Part shown: positions 1-6,452 of the stretch, one piece after another
Layout of the letters: the number at the start of each line of letters is the position of its first letter
Position numbering within the stretch: the first letter of the stretch is position 1
Assembly: GCA_043779285.1 (NCBI GenBank)
Contig: JAYWEL010000058.1
Coordinates: forward strand, 1-13,032
Direction: 5' to 3'
Length of the DNA: 13,032 nt
Origin: MGR-bin208 sp043779285
GTDB lineage: Bacteria > Bacteroidota > Bacteroidia > Chitinophagales > Chitinophagaceae
The notes under the pieces: generated by a model
Databases searched by the model: none
Told to the model about the DNA's origin: nothing
The model's input: the letters and a program-made list of their open reading frames with translations, nothing else
Translations under genes and position numbers: made by a program

Positions 1-1
1 C

Positions 2-385
2 CACTACCCTTTTCTAACAAAAGAGGTCAGGCAGCAAGTACTTTCTCCTATCAAAGAAAATGCACATAAAAAACAAATCTTTATTGACAGGTTGAATGGG
101 CATACAGAACATTTGCATTGCTTATTTGGACTAAACGCTGATATAACTATTGCTAAAACTTTGCAACTCCTGAAAGGAGAATCTGCGCATTGGATCAACG
201 AGCAACAACTGACTAAATCAAGGTTTAAATGGGCAGACGAATATTTTGCTGTATCGGTAAGCGAATCGGTATTAGATAAAGTAAGGGCATACATTGACGG
301 GCAAGAAGAGCATCATAAAAAAGTAACATTCATACAGGAATATGAAGAGTTCATTAAAAAATATAGCTTTACAAATCAAGGCTAA
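2..385 (+). CDS. IS200/IS605-type TnpA transposase (Y1, HUH family), 5'-truncated by window edge
   Basis: The frame is open from base 2 without a start codon, giving 127 residues, so the N-terminus lies outside the window. The fragment shows the Y1 transposase signature in order: the metal-binding HUH pair HLH at residues 37-39 (context TEHLHCLF), a KGES block at 58-61, and YIDGQEEHHKK at 97-107, whose Tyr97 is the expected nucleophile. The family has one domain of about 130-155 aa, so only some 15-25 residues should be missing. TnpA nicks and rejoins single-stranded DNA at subterminal hairpins and moves the element without making target duplications. The visible catalytic residues are intact, so the fragment is cut by the window edge rather than visibly decayed. 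No TnpB follows. A REP-associated TnpA relative is possible, but the Tyr block fits the IS200/IS605 type better. Confidence 0.88.
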   Translation, partial: HYPFLTKEVRQQVLSPIKENAHKKQIFIDRLNGHTEHLHCLFGLNADITIAKTLQLLKGESAHWINEQQLTKSRFKWADEYFAVSVSESVLDKVRAYIDGQEEHHKKVTFIQEYEEFIKKYSFTNQG

Positions 386-460
386 AGCCGCAGGTATTGG
401 GGCATTTCGCAGCCTCCACCTTAAAAGGCGGAGTTATGAATCCCGGCACATCAAAATTGC
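386..460. mobile_element. putative right-end region of the IS200-like element with imperfect hairpin
   Basis: Immediately after the transposase stop, 414-422 (CTCCACCTT) pairs with 425-433 (AAGGCGGAG), with one A-C mismatch and a 2-4 nt loop. IS200/IS605 ends carry subterminal imperfect hairpins recognised by TnpA, so position and shape fit a right end. The exact cleavage point and outer boundary cannot be set without the left end or an empty-site comparison. Confidence 0.5.
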
Positions 461-463
461 TTT

Positions 464-505
464 AACCCAATTACCGGGCTTGCTTTCATCCCCGGGTTTT
501 TTATT
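464..505 (+). terminator. possible rho-independent terminator after the transposase
   Basis: CCGGG (474-478) can pair with CCCGG (491-495), or AACCC (464-468) with GGGTT (494-498). A run of six T follows at 497-502. The loop is longer than ideal and the two pairings compete. It may insulate rluB from element transcription. Confidence 0.4.
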
Positions 506-507
506 CC

Positions 508-515
508 TATCTTTG
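508..515 (+). promoter_or_regulatory. Bacteroidota-type -7 element ahead of the rluB-like gene
   Basis: TATCTTTG matches TAnnTTTG exactly and lies 38 bases before the start codon, a plausible leader length. No good -33 TTTG is seen; TTTC at 484-487 with a 20-nt spacer is the nearest. The site directly follows the terminator-like hairpin. Confidence 0.42.
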
Positions 516-553
516 CCGATCATTCCTGTTGGAAAACAGTAAATAGAATTAAA

Positions 554-1495
554 ATGAAAAAGAGAACAGACAACTTCCAAAAGTTCTTTCCTAAGAAGAA
601 AAACAGTGTTATTAAAGAAGAATTTCGCCAGAAAAAGAAGGAAGACCGAAAACTCAAAAACGAATATTTCGATAAAATAAAAGCAGAAAAACAAGCTGCT
701 TACCTGGCAAAAATTAATCAGAAACAGGTTACTCCAAAAACAGCATTAACTACCCGAATTATCAGTAAAGAGGATATGCCTCTGAATAAATTCATTGCAC
801 ATTCAGGTATTTCAGGTCGACGTGAGGCAGCCGAATTGGTTAAACAGGGCAACGTAAAAGTGAATGGTGAAGTGGTCATAGAACCGGGATTTAAAGTAAC
901 GGAAAAAGACGAGATCTTCGTGAATGGAAAACAAATATTCATATCCCTCGAGTTGGTTTACATTTTATTGAACAAACCAAAAGATTATATCACCACAACA
1001 GACGATCCACAGGGCAGAAAGACCGTTTTGGATTTACTCAAAAAAGCATCCGGAGAACGGGTTTATCCGGTAGGACGATTGGATAGAAATACTTCCGGTG
1101 TATTGTTGATTACCAATGATGGGGAACTTTCACAAAAACTAACACACCCAAGTAATGAAGTAAAAAAGATTTACTCGGTTACGTTAGACAAGCCGTTAAA
1201 GCCTACCGATTTTGAAGCTATTCTGAAAGGCATAACCCTGGAAGATGGACTTATCCAAGTAGATGTATTGGCTTATACAAATCCTGACGATAAAAAAGAA
1301 ATTGGTGTAGAAGTACATAGCGGCCGTAACCGTATTGTACGCCGTATTTTTGAACATCTGGGATACGAGGTAAAAGGACTGGACCGGGTGATGTTTGCCG
1401 GACTTACCAAGAAAAATGTAAACCGTGGCAAGTGGCGATATCTCAACGAAAAAGAGATCCGCGAATTGAAATATTTTGGAAAAGGTAAAAAATAA
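554..1495 (+). CDS. rluB: rRNA pseudouridine synthase, RluB/RsuA family
   Basis: The 313-aa protein should convert a specific rRNA uridine to pseudouridine; RluB acts on U2605 of 23S rRNA in E. coli numbering. Residues 1-60 form a very Lys-rich tail that is probably disordered and RNA-binding. Residues about 76-123 are an S4 RNA-binding domain (LNKFIAHSGISGRREAAELV). The catalytic domain begins near 133 and contains VGRLDRNTSGVLLITNDGEL at 173-192, with Asp177 as nucleophile. HSGRNRIVRRIFEHLGY (255-271) is the RsuA/RluB/RluE/RluF family motif. RluE lacks an S4 domain, and the lysine tail is common in Bacteroidota copies. RluB is the best name, but RsuA or RluF specificity cannot be excluded from sequence. 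A 13-nt gap to the next synthase suggests one transcript. Confidence 0.9.
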   Translation: MKKRTDNFQKFFPKKKNSVIKEEFRQKKKEDRKLKNEYFDKIKAEKQAAYLAKINQKQVTPKTALTTRIISKEDMPLNKFIAHSGISGRREAAELVKQGNVKVNGEVVIEPGFKVTEKDEIFVNGKQIFISLELVYILLNKPKDYITTTDDPQGRKTVLDLLKKASGERVYPVGRLDRNTSGVLLITNDGELSQKLTHPSNEVKKIYSVTLDKPLKPTDFEAILKGITLEDGLIQVDVLAYTNPDDKKEIGVEVHSGRNRIVRRIFEHLGYEVKGLDRVMFAGLTKKNVNRGKWRYLNEKEIRELKYFGKGKK

Positions 1496-1508
1496 TTCAA
1501 CTACCTGA

Positions 1509-2243
1509 ATGAACGAATTCATGAAAATTACTGATCTGATTCTATTTGAAAATGATGACTTTGTTGCCTTGAATAAACCGGCGGGCTTATTATCAATTCC
1601 CGACAGAGAAGGAAAAGAAGTATCGCTGAAAAGCTTACTGCTGGCAGCTTACGGAACCATTTTCACGGTTCACCGGCTTGACAGAGACACCAGCGGTTTG
1701 ATTGTATTTGCAAAAAACGACATGGCACATCGTCATCTTTCCATGCAATTTGAAAACAGGGAAACAGAAAAAATCTATACCGGTTTAGTGCATGGTATTC
1801 TGCATGAAAAATTCGGCACCATTGATGCACCTATTGCAGAACATTCGTATAAAGCAAGTACCATGATCATTCATAATCGTGGAAAGGAATCAAAGACGGA
1901 TTATGAAGTAATAGATGAATTCAAAAAATATTCTTTAGTACAATTTCAAATTCATACCGGTCGTACACACCAGATCAGGATACACATGAAGCATATCGGT
2001 CATCCACTGGCTTGTGATGCTATTTACGGAGATGGAAACCCTATTTTACTTTCTTCCTTAAAAAAGAAATTCAATCTGTCGAAAAATGCAGATGAAGAAA
2101 CACCTATATTAAAGAGACTTGCTTTACATGCCGGTATATTAAAATTCAAAGATCCGGCAGAACAGGTCATTGAGTTGACAGCCGAATTTCCTAAAGACCT
2201 GAGAGCAACCCTGCAGCAATTAAAAAAACTGCAAAGTAAATAA
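1509..2243 (+). CDS. RluA-family pseudouridine synthase
   Basis: The 244-aa protein contains the RluA-family catalytic motif VHRLDRDTSGLIVFAK (54-69), with Asp58 as the expected nucleophile. FQIHTGRTHQIRIHMKHIGH (146-165) is the second hallmark. No S4 domain precedes the catalytic core, unlike RluC and RluD, so it resembles the short RluA/TruC-like forms. Those modify 23S rRNA, or tRNA position 32 or 65; the actual target cannot be read from the sequence. The start at 1509 follows the rluB-like stop by 13 nt. An ATG at 1521 (Met5) is an alternative and would still leave the whole domain. The gene faces the osmC-like gene across 25 nt with no obvious terminator. Confidence 0.88.
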   Translation: MNEFMKITDLILFENDDFVALNKPAGLLSIPDREGKEVSLKSLLLAAYGTIFTVHRLDRDTSGLIVFAKNDMAHRHLSMQFENRETEKIYTGLVHGILHEKFGTIDAPIAEHSYKASTMIIHNRGKESKTDYEVIDEFKKYSLVQFQIHTGRTHQIRIHMKHIGHPLACDAIYGDGNPILLSSLKKKFNLSKNADEETPILKRLALHAGILKFKDPAEQVIELTAEFPKDLRATLQQLKKLQSK

Positions 2244-2268
2244 CTGCTTTCAAACCTGCTGATTTAAC

Positions 2269-2661
2269 TTATTCCAACTTTACCTGGTAATTAATCGGTG
2301 AATTTTTTCTGAGCATGGCTGAAACGCCACAATATTTTTCGAGTGAAAGATCGATTGCCTTCCTAATTTTTTCTTCATTTTTTTGATCTGATTTCAAATG
2401 AAAAGTCATATTGATTTGTATAAAAACCTTTGGATGATCATCCGATTGTTCCGCTTCCACCTCCATGTTAAAATCAGAAAATTCTACTTTCATTTTATGC
2501 AGAATATCCACGACATCAATTCCACTGCAACCCGCCAAACCACTTAGCAGCAATGCTTTTGGGCCATGTCCATTTTTTTTATCCCCATCCATTTTAATAA
2601 CATTGCCCTCATGGTCTGCTTCAAATTCTTGATTCTTCTTCCATGTTGTAATTGTCTTCAT
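2269..2661 (-). CDS. OsmC family peroxiredoxin-like protein
   Basis: The 130-aa protein fits the OsmC/Ohr fold in length and layout. Cys45 in GLAGCSGIDVVDIL (41-54) matches the peroxidatic cysteine, and Cys111 in EKYCGVSAML (108-117) matches the resolving cysteine. The family uses this pair to reduce organic hydroperoxides in the cytoplasm, usually recharged by lipoyl or thiol donors. The sequence resembles the general OsmC/YhfA-type branch more than classical Ohr, so the substrate is uncertain. It starts 23 nt after the stop of the CDF transporter gene on the same strand and is probably the last gene of the lptF-like, CDF, osmC transcript. A link between metal export and thiol chemistry is inference from neighbourhood only. 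Confidence 0.85.
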   Translation of the reverse strand: MKTITTWKKNQEFEADHEGNVIKMDGDKKNGHGPKALLLSGLAGCSGIDVVDILHKMKVEFSDFNMEVEAEQSDDHPKVFIQINMTFHLKSDQKNEEKIRKAIDLSLEKYCGVSAMLRKNSPINYQVKLE

Positions 2662-2684
2662 TGTTGAAATTGTGTTTTAATTAA

Positions 2685-3671
2685 TCAGGGCAATTGAAAT
2701 TTTTCATTCTTCAAAATATTCTCCAGGTTCCAGGGAATTGCTTTTTCAAAATCATGGATTCTTTCTGTACAATTCATTTTATTACAAATTTTGCATGAAA
2801 AAGACAGGCATCCATCCGAATGTATAAACAGTTCAAGCGAATCGCCAAATTCATTTTTCACCAACGAGGCTAAAGCATCTATTTCTTTGTGTGCTTCATG
2901 TACATTCAAAAACCAGGGCACGGTCAAATGCGCATCCAGATGTAAAACAGCTCCGTATTTTATGACCCGGAGATTATGCAGATCTACCCAGTTTTCGCGT
3001 TTATTATCTTGCAAAGTTTTCACCAGTTTTGAAAGCAATTGTTCATCTGCTTCATCCATAATTCCGGCAATGGATTTACGAATTATTTTATAGCCGGTAA
3101 TGATAATAATCAAGGAAACAAACAATGCCAATATGCTATCAATCCAGGTGAACCCGGAGAAATAAATAAGTATTAATCCTAAAATTATTCCAATTGTGGA
3201 ATAAGAATCGGTCAGTAAATGTTTGCCACTGGCCTGTAGTGCCGGAGAATTATTTTTGTTTCCTTTCTTCAAACAAACAAAACCAGCTAACACATTAATG
3301 ATTGCTGTTGCGGCAACCAGAATTATTCCTTTATCCAACTGATGCAAGACAACTGGAAAAACTAAATTTTCAATAGCCTTGTAAACAATTAAAATTCCTG
3401 CGATAATGATCAATGTACCTTCAATAGCAGCCGAAATAAATTCTGCTTTGCCATGTCCATAGGGATGATTCTTATCACGTGGTTTTGCCGCAACATAAAG
3501 GCTATACAACCCAATAAACCCTGCTGCTACATTTACAATACTCTCCAAAGCATCTGTCAGTACAGCCACTGAATGGGTAATATAAAAAGCATAAAATTTA
3601 ACCGCCAGCAAGATGATTGATATGGCAGCTACCCATCGTTGTAAGGAAAGATTTTCTTTGGCTGTATTCAT
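2685..3671 (-). CDS. cation diffusion facilitator (CDF) family metal transporter with Cys-rich C-terminus
   Basis: The 328-aa inner-membrane protein should exchange a divalent metal (Zn, Fe, Mn or similar) for protons. About six hydrophobic segments lie between residues 12 and 195. TM2 carries LTDALESIVN (38-47), the following loop has HPYGHGKAE (69-77), and TM5 has HLLTD (151-155), an HxxxD metal pair. The cytoplasmic domain spans about 200-285. The TM2 site reads Asp40-x3-Ser44 instead of the DxxxD of FieF or the HxxxD of Zn-type CDFs, so metal choice is unclear. After the usual end, residues 288-301 contain four cysteines spaced Cx4Cx2Cx3C, which may bind metal. It lies 27 nt downstream of the LptF/G-like gene and 23 nt upstream of the osmC-like gene, suggesting co-transcription. 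Confidence 0.9.
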   Translation of the reverse strand: MNTAKENLSLQRWVAAISIILLAVKFYAFYITHSVAVLTDALESIVNVAAGFIGLYSLYVAAKPRDKNHPYGHGKAEFISAAIEGTLIIIAGILIVYKAIENLVFPVVLHQLDKGIILVAATAIINVLAGFVCLKKGNKNNSPALQASGKHLLTDSYSTIGIILGLILIYFSGFTWIDSILALFVSLIIIITGYKIIRKSIAGIMDEADEQLLSKLVKTLQDNKRENWVDLHNLRVIKYGAVLHLDAHLTVPWFLNVHEAHKEIDALASLVKNEFGDSLELFIHSDGCLSFSCKICNKMNCTERIHDFEKAIPWNLENILKNEKFQLP

Positions 3672-3698
3672 TTTTATTAAAAGTAGCTTGCTGTGAAT

Positions 3699-5129
3699 TT
3701 AAATGTCCCTTTCTTTTAACCGTAATTTCAATTTATTTAAAAAGCGGGAATAGAATTCTTTGTTGAATAACTGGGCATCCTTTCTTGCTTTATACGTGAG
3801 AAAAAATCCGATAGGCAGCAAAACCAAATTAGCTAACCATAAACCACCAAATGCTGACATAGCATCGGTTTTGGCTAATTGTTCTCCAGTACGGTTAACA
3901 AAGAAAAAGAGCACAAAAAATATAATGGCAAAAACAAGTGGAGTACCAAGTCCACCTTTACGAATAATAGAACCTAATGGTGCACCAATTAAAAACAAAA
4001 CCATACAAGTAAACGAAAGGGCTAACTTTTTCTGCCACTCGATTTTATGACTTTTAATTGCTCTGCTTTTATTTTCTATCTCTCCGATATAATTATCCAA
4101 ATTCGACTTGGCCGAATTGGCTTTACCAGAGGCCATCTGATTGATTAATATTTCGACGGAGTCGGGCAATATTTCATTCAGGCTTTTTGCTTTTACTTTC
4201 AGCAAACTATCCGGCATTTTCCAACTGCTATCCAATAATGTGTTAAACGCAAAAGAAGAAAACAATCCGGTCTGTATATTTTTAATATACTCAGATTTAT
4301 TTTTTTCCAGTGAGTCAAGTGATTTATCCAATTGCCGAAGGCTCAACATCCGCTCATGATTTTTGTTGATACTATCTGCTGTTCTTGAAAACTGAAACGA
4401 ACTCAGGTCGAATTGCTTTTTATATTCCTTAAATTTTATTCGAACATAATCAGTTTTTGAATTGATCCGGTCACCCCTTTCTTCATATCGCATTCCGTTT
4501 TTTAAATGAAACTCTAAAAAACGTTTGTTAGGAGAAATTCGCATCACCCCACTTTCGGCAATCATAAAATTATCCTGTAAATTATTGTTCTGCTCATAAA
4601 TAATTACATCCCGGATAATGCTGTCATTTTTTTCTTTTACACCTATTTTAATGGAATAGCCACTGATCTTATCATAAAAAATTCCTTCTTTTAAATCGAA
4701 TGCCGGCTTTGCATAAACGATGTCAGACAAAAGTGTTTTTGATTTTAAGTTGGCAACTGGTATGATGTTATTAGAAAAAGAGAATGCCACGGCACATATC
4801 ATCACGGTAACAATCAATAGCGGCCGCATAAAACGAATGAGTGATATGCCGGCAGATTTAACGGCTACTAATTCAAAACTTTCACCCAGATTTCCGAAAG
4901 TCATTAAAGAAGAAAGTAAAACAGAAAGCGGCAAAGCCAGTGGAACTAAGGCTGCACTTTGATACCAGATGAACTCAAGAATGATTCCGGTTGATAAACC
5001 TTTTCCAACAAAGTCATCAATGTATAGCCAAAAAAATTGCAACACCAAAACCATCAAGGTTATAAAGAATGTGGCAATGAATGGACCTACAAAGGCTTTT
5101 ATTATTAGTTTATCCAGCTTTTTGATCAC
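3699..5129 (-). CDS. LptF/LptG family LPS export permease
   Basis: The 476-aa inner-membrane protein belongs to the YjgP/YjgQ family, the permease part of the LptB2FG transporter that extracts lipopolysaccharide and feeds it to LptC. Three N-terminal membrane segments lie at about 14-36, 50-77 and 102-124. A periplasmic beta-rich domain runs from about 135 to 245. A C-terminal membrane bundle starts near 368 with the family signature FLIGAPLGSIIRKGGLGTP (379-397). E. coli LptF and LptG are about 360 aa. The extra length is a polar, Lys/Ser/Asp-rich insert at about 245-365, before TM4, of a kind seen in Bacteroidota homologues. LptF and LptG cannot be told apart here. The start is 35 bp from a divergent gene, and the frame ends 27 nt before the CDF gene. 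Confidence 0.9.
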   Translation of the reverse strand: MIKKLDKLIIKAFVGPFIATFFITLMVLVLQFFWLYIDDFVGKGLSTGIILEFIWYQSAALVPLALPLSVLLSSLMTFGNLGESFELVAVKSAGISLIRFMRPLLIVTVMICAVAFSFSNNIIPVANLKSKTLLSDIVYAKPAFDLKEGIFYDKISGYSIKIGVKEKNDSIIRDVIIYEQNNNLQDNFMIAESGVMRISPNKRFLEFHLKNGMRYEERGDRINSKTDYVRIKFKEYKKQFDLSSFQFSRTADSINKNHERMLSLRQLDKSLDSLEKNKSEYIKNIQTGLFSSFAFNTLLDSSWKMPDSLLKVKAKSLNEILPDSVEILINQMASGKANSAKSNLDNYIGEIENKSRAIKSHKIEWQKKLALSFTCMVLFLIGAPLGSIIRKGGLGTPLVFAIIFFVLFFFVNRTGEQLAKTDAMSAFGGLWLANLVLLPIGFFLTYKARKDAQLFNKEFYSRFLNKLKLRLKERDI

Positions 5130-5164
5130 GGGTAAATTATTCTTTAATCTATATCTTTAATTCA

Positions 5165-5767
5165 ATGGACACAAAAATAAGACTTTCGGAACAGGAGTTA
5201 GAACTGGTTTTAAATGCTGACTGGATTTTAAAAAAGAATGCAATTCTTGTTAAGGCAAAAAAATTGTTGGAAACTATTGCTGCTGAAATGCAGGAAGAAT
5301 TAAAACAAAAAAATATTATCCCAACAGCTGTAATAAATATTGCACCTAAAATATCAAAAGGTGAAAACTATCAGGGACTGCCCTACCTGGTACTGGATTT
5401 TCCCCGTTTTTTTGAAAAGGAAAATATTTTTGCTATCCGTACTTTTTTCTGGTGGGGAAATTTTTTCAGTATAACTATTCAGCTTAGTGGAATTTATCAA
5501 CAAACGTATTCTGAAAAAATATTATTATCTAAATCCATTTTAGAGGCAACTAATTTTTCCGTTTGCATTTCGGATGATCCATGGGAGCACCATTTTGAAA
5601 AGAGTAATTATGAATCAATTGAAAACCTGACTGAAAAAGAATTCAGCCAGTTAATATTAAAATCTTCTTTTTTAAAAATTGCTAAAAAATTTCCACTACA
5701 ACAATGGAATGAAGTGGAAGAAGAACTTTTAATGAATTTTAAATTCCTTATTGAACTACTGGATTAA
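5165..5767 (+). CDS. conserved-looking hypothetical protein, 200 aa
   Basis: I do not recognise a named family. The frame is clean over 200 codons, has neighbour-like codon use and follows a short divergent promoter gap, so it is very likely real. No signal peptide or membrane helix is evident, so it is probably cytoplasmic. The N-terminal 20-50 is a charged helix. A central aromatic core follows: GLPYLVLDFPRFF (71-83), then IRTFFWWGNFFSITIQLSG (91-109). CISDDPWEHHF (134-144) contains a DDxWxHH cluster that could bind metal, though this is speculative. The C-terminal 155-200 is a helical acidic region. Its stop overlaps that of the convergent START-like gene. On the left it is divergent from the LptF/G-like gene by 35 bp. 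Alternating strand patterns suggest a globular alpha/beta protein. Confidence 0.78.
   Translation: MDTKIRLSEQELELVLNADWILKKNAILVKAKKLLETIAAEMQEELKQKNIIPTAVINIAPKISKGENYQGLPYLVLDFPRFFEKENIFAIRTFFWWGNFFSITIQLSGIYQQTYSEKILLSKSILEATNFSVCISDDPWEHHFEKSNYESIENLTEKEFSQLILKSSFLKIAKKFPLQQWNEVEEELLMNFKFLIELLD
5172..5179 (-). promoter_or_regulatory. candidate -7 element for the lptF-like operon
   Basis: On the minus strand the octamer reads TATTTTTG, an exact TAnnTTTG match. The predicted start site is near 5165, giving a leader of about 35 nt. The element lies inside the first codons of the divergent gene at 5165. No convincing -33 TTTG was found. Confidence 0.33.
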
Positions 5768-6144
5768 ATACTTCCCAGCCTGTGAAAAAGTTCTTTCACC
5801 TGATATTCCCAAAGTCGGGATTGATCGACAATTTCTTTCTTCTCTGCAAAATCTGAAATTATCAAAATAGTTTGATTGGTCACCTCCGATTTTACAATAG
5901 AAAATTCAAAATATTCACTTGGACCTGAATGAAGCCAACGGAAACGGATTGATTTTTCATGTTCGGCACTTATCAGCTCTGCTTTTTCTTCAGAACCGTT
6001 CCATTCAAAACTGAAAACCTTATCTCTTTCATCAACCACATCGGCAAACCATTCCTGCAATCCTGAAGGAGTTGCCAGGAATTCGTATAAAATAGTAGGT
6101 GAACATCTAACCGGAAACTCTAATGTAAATAACTGTTTACTCAT
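5764..6144 (-). CDS. START-like / SRPBCC-fold small protein
   Basis: The 126-aa protein resembles the AHSA1/START-like group. It opens with a strand (LFTLEFPVRCSPTILYEFL), then TPSGLQEWFADVV (26-38), a typical helix-loop of this fold. SFEWNGSEEKAEL (45-57) and IRFRWLHSG (66-74) are strand pairs, and the end is a long amphipathic helix (about 104-123) that in this fold covers a hydrophobic cavity. Many Bacteroidota carry a START-like protein of this size; its ligand is unknown to me. Its last codons overlap the end of the 200-aa gene at a shared TTAA so that both stops are read from the same bases. Upstream it shares a 308-bp gap with rpoD. Function beyond small-molecule or lipid binding would be a guess. 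Confidence 0.82.
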   Translation of the reverse strand: MSKQLFTLEFPVRCSPTILYEFLATPSGLQEWFADVVDERDKVFSFEWNGSEEKAELISAEHEKSIRFRWLHSGPSEYFEFSIVKSEVTNQTILIISDFAEKKEIVDQSRLWEYQVKELFHRLGSI

Positions 6145-6178
6145 TTTTCGTCATTAAATTATAATCTGTCAACTGCTG

Positions 6179-6208
6179 CAAGTATAGATAAATTATTAGT
6201 CCTACAAA
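6179..6208 (-). promoter_or_regulatory. candidate promoter for the START-like gene
   Basis: On the minus strand, TTTG (6208-6205) is followed after about 18 nt by TATACTTG (6186-6179), one mismatch from TAnnTTTG. Spacing fits the Bacteroidota -33/-7 layout, and the leader would be about 28 nt to the start at 6144. Confidence 0.42.
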
Positions 6209-6374
6209 ATATAATTTTTATTTACCCTTTAAATGGGCCAATTTTTCTCTAAAAACAAAATAAAAACCCCAATAACACGTTATAAGATAATATTATATTT
6301 TTTTTGATAATACTAAAAAGACTAATTTAACGTAACAATTTTATCCTATTAGAAAACCCAAGGTATATCGGAGG

Positions 6375-6405
6375 CATATTTGAGGAGTAGCAAAACTGAC
6401 ATTTG
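6375..6405 (+). promoter_or_regulatory. weak candidate -7 elements for rpoD
   Basis: CATATTTG (6375-6382) and GACATTTG (6398-6405) each miss TAnnTTTG by one base. Neither has a correctly spaced TTTG upstream. They are the best octamers in the gap, but the call is tentative. Confidence 0.25.
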
Positions 6406-6411
6406 ATTGAT

Positions 6412-6449
6412 TTAAACCTTTAAATAACCAATATACACTTAAACCTTTA
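6412..6449 (+). repeat. 11-bp direct repeat TTAAACCTTTA upstream of rpoD
   Basis: Two exact copies lie at 6412-6422 and 6439-6449, 27 nt apart start to start, the second ending 3 nt before the annotated ATG. They could be an operator or leader element for rpoD, or low-complexity AT sequence. Confidence 0.5.
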
Positions 6450-6452
6450 CCC

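Larger units (their letters stand above)
6145..6452. other. 308-bp AT-rich divergent regulatory gap between the START-like gene and rpoD
   Basis: No open frame of note and no RNA gene could be supported here. The left part holds a candidate promoter for the START-like gene. The right part holds near-consensus -7 octamers and a direct repeat ahead of rpoD. ACGTTA (6277-6282) and TAACGT (6328-6333) form a short spaced inverted repeat that may be chance. The length suggests a long rpoD leader or several overlapping promoters. Confidence 0.6.

Noticed and set aside
342..542. 66-codon plus-strand frame overlapping the transposase end
   Set aside because: It runs through the element end and terminator-like hairpin with implausible composition.
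6277..6333. Inverted repeat ACGTTA/TAACGT as a terminator or operator
   Set aside because: Arms of 6 bp with a 45-nt gap in very AT-rich DNA are expected by chance; no T tract or conserved context.
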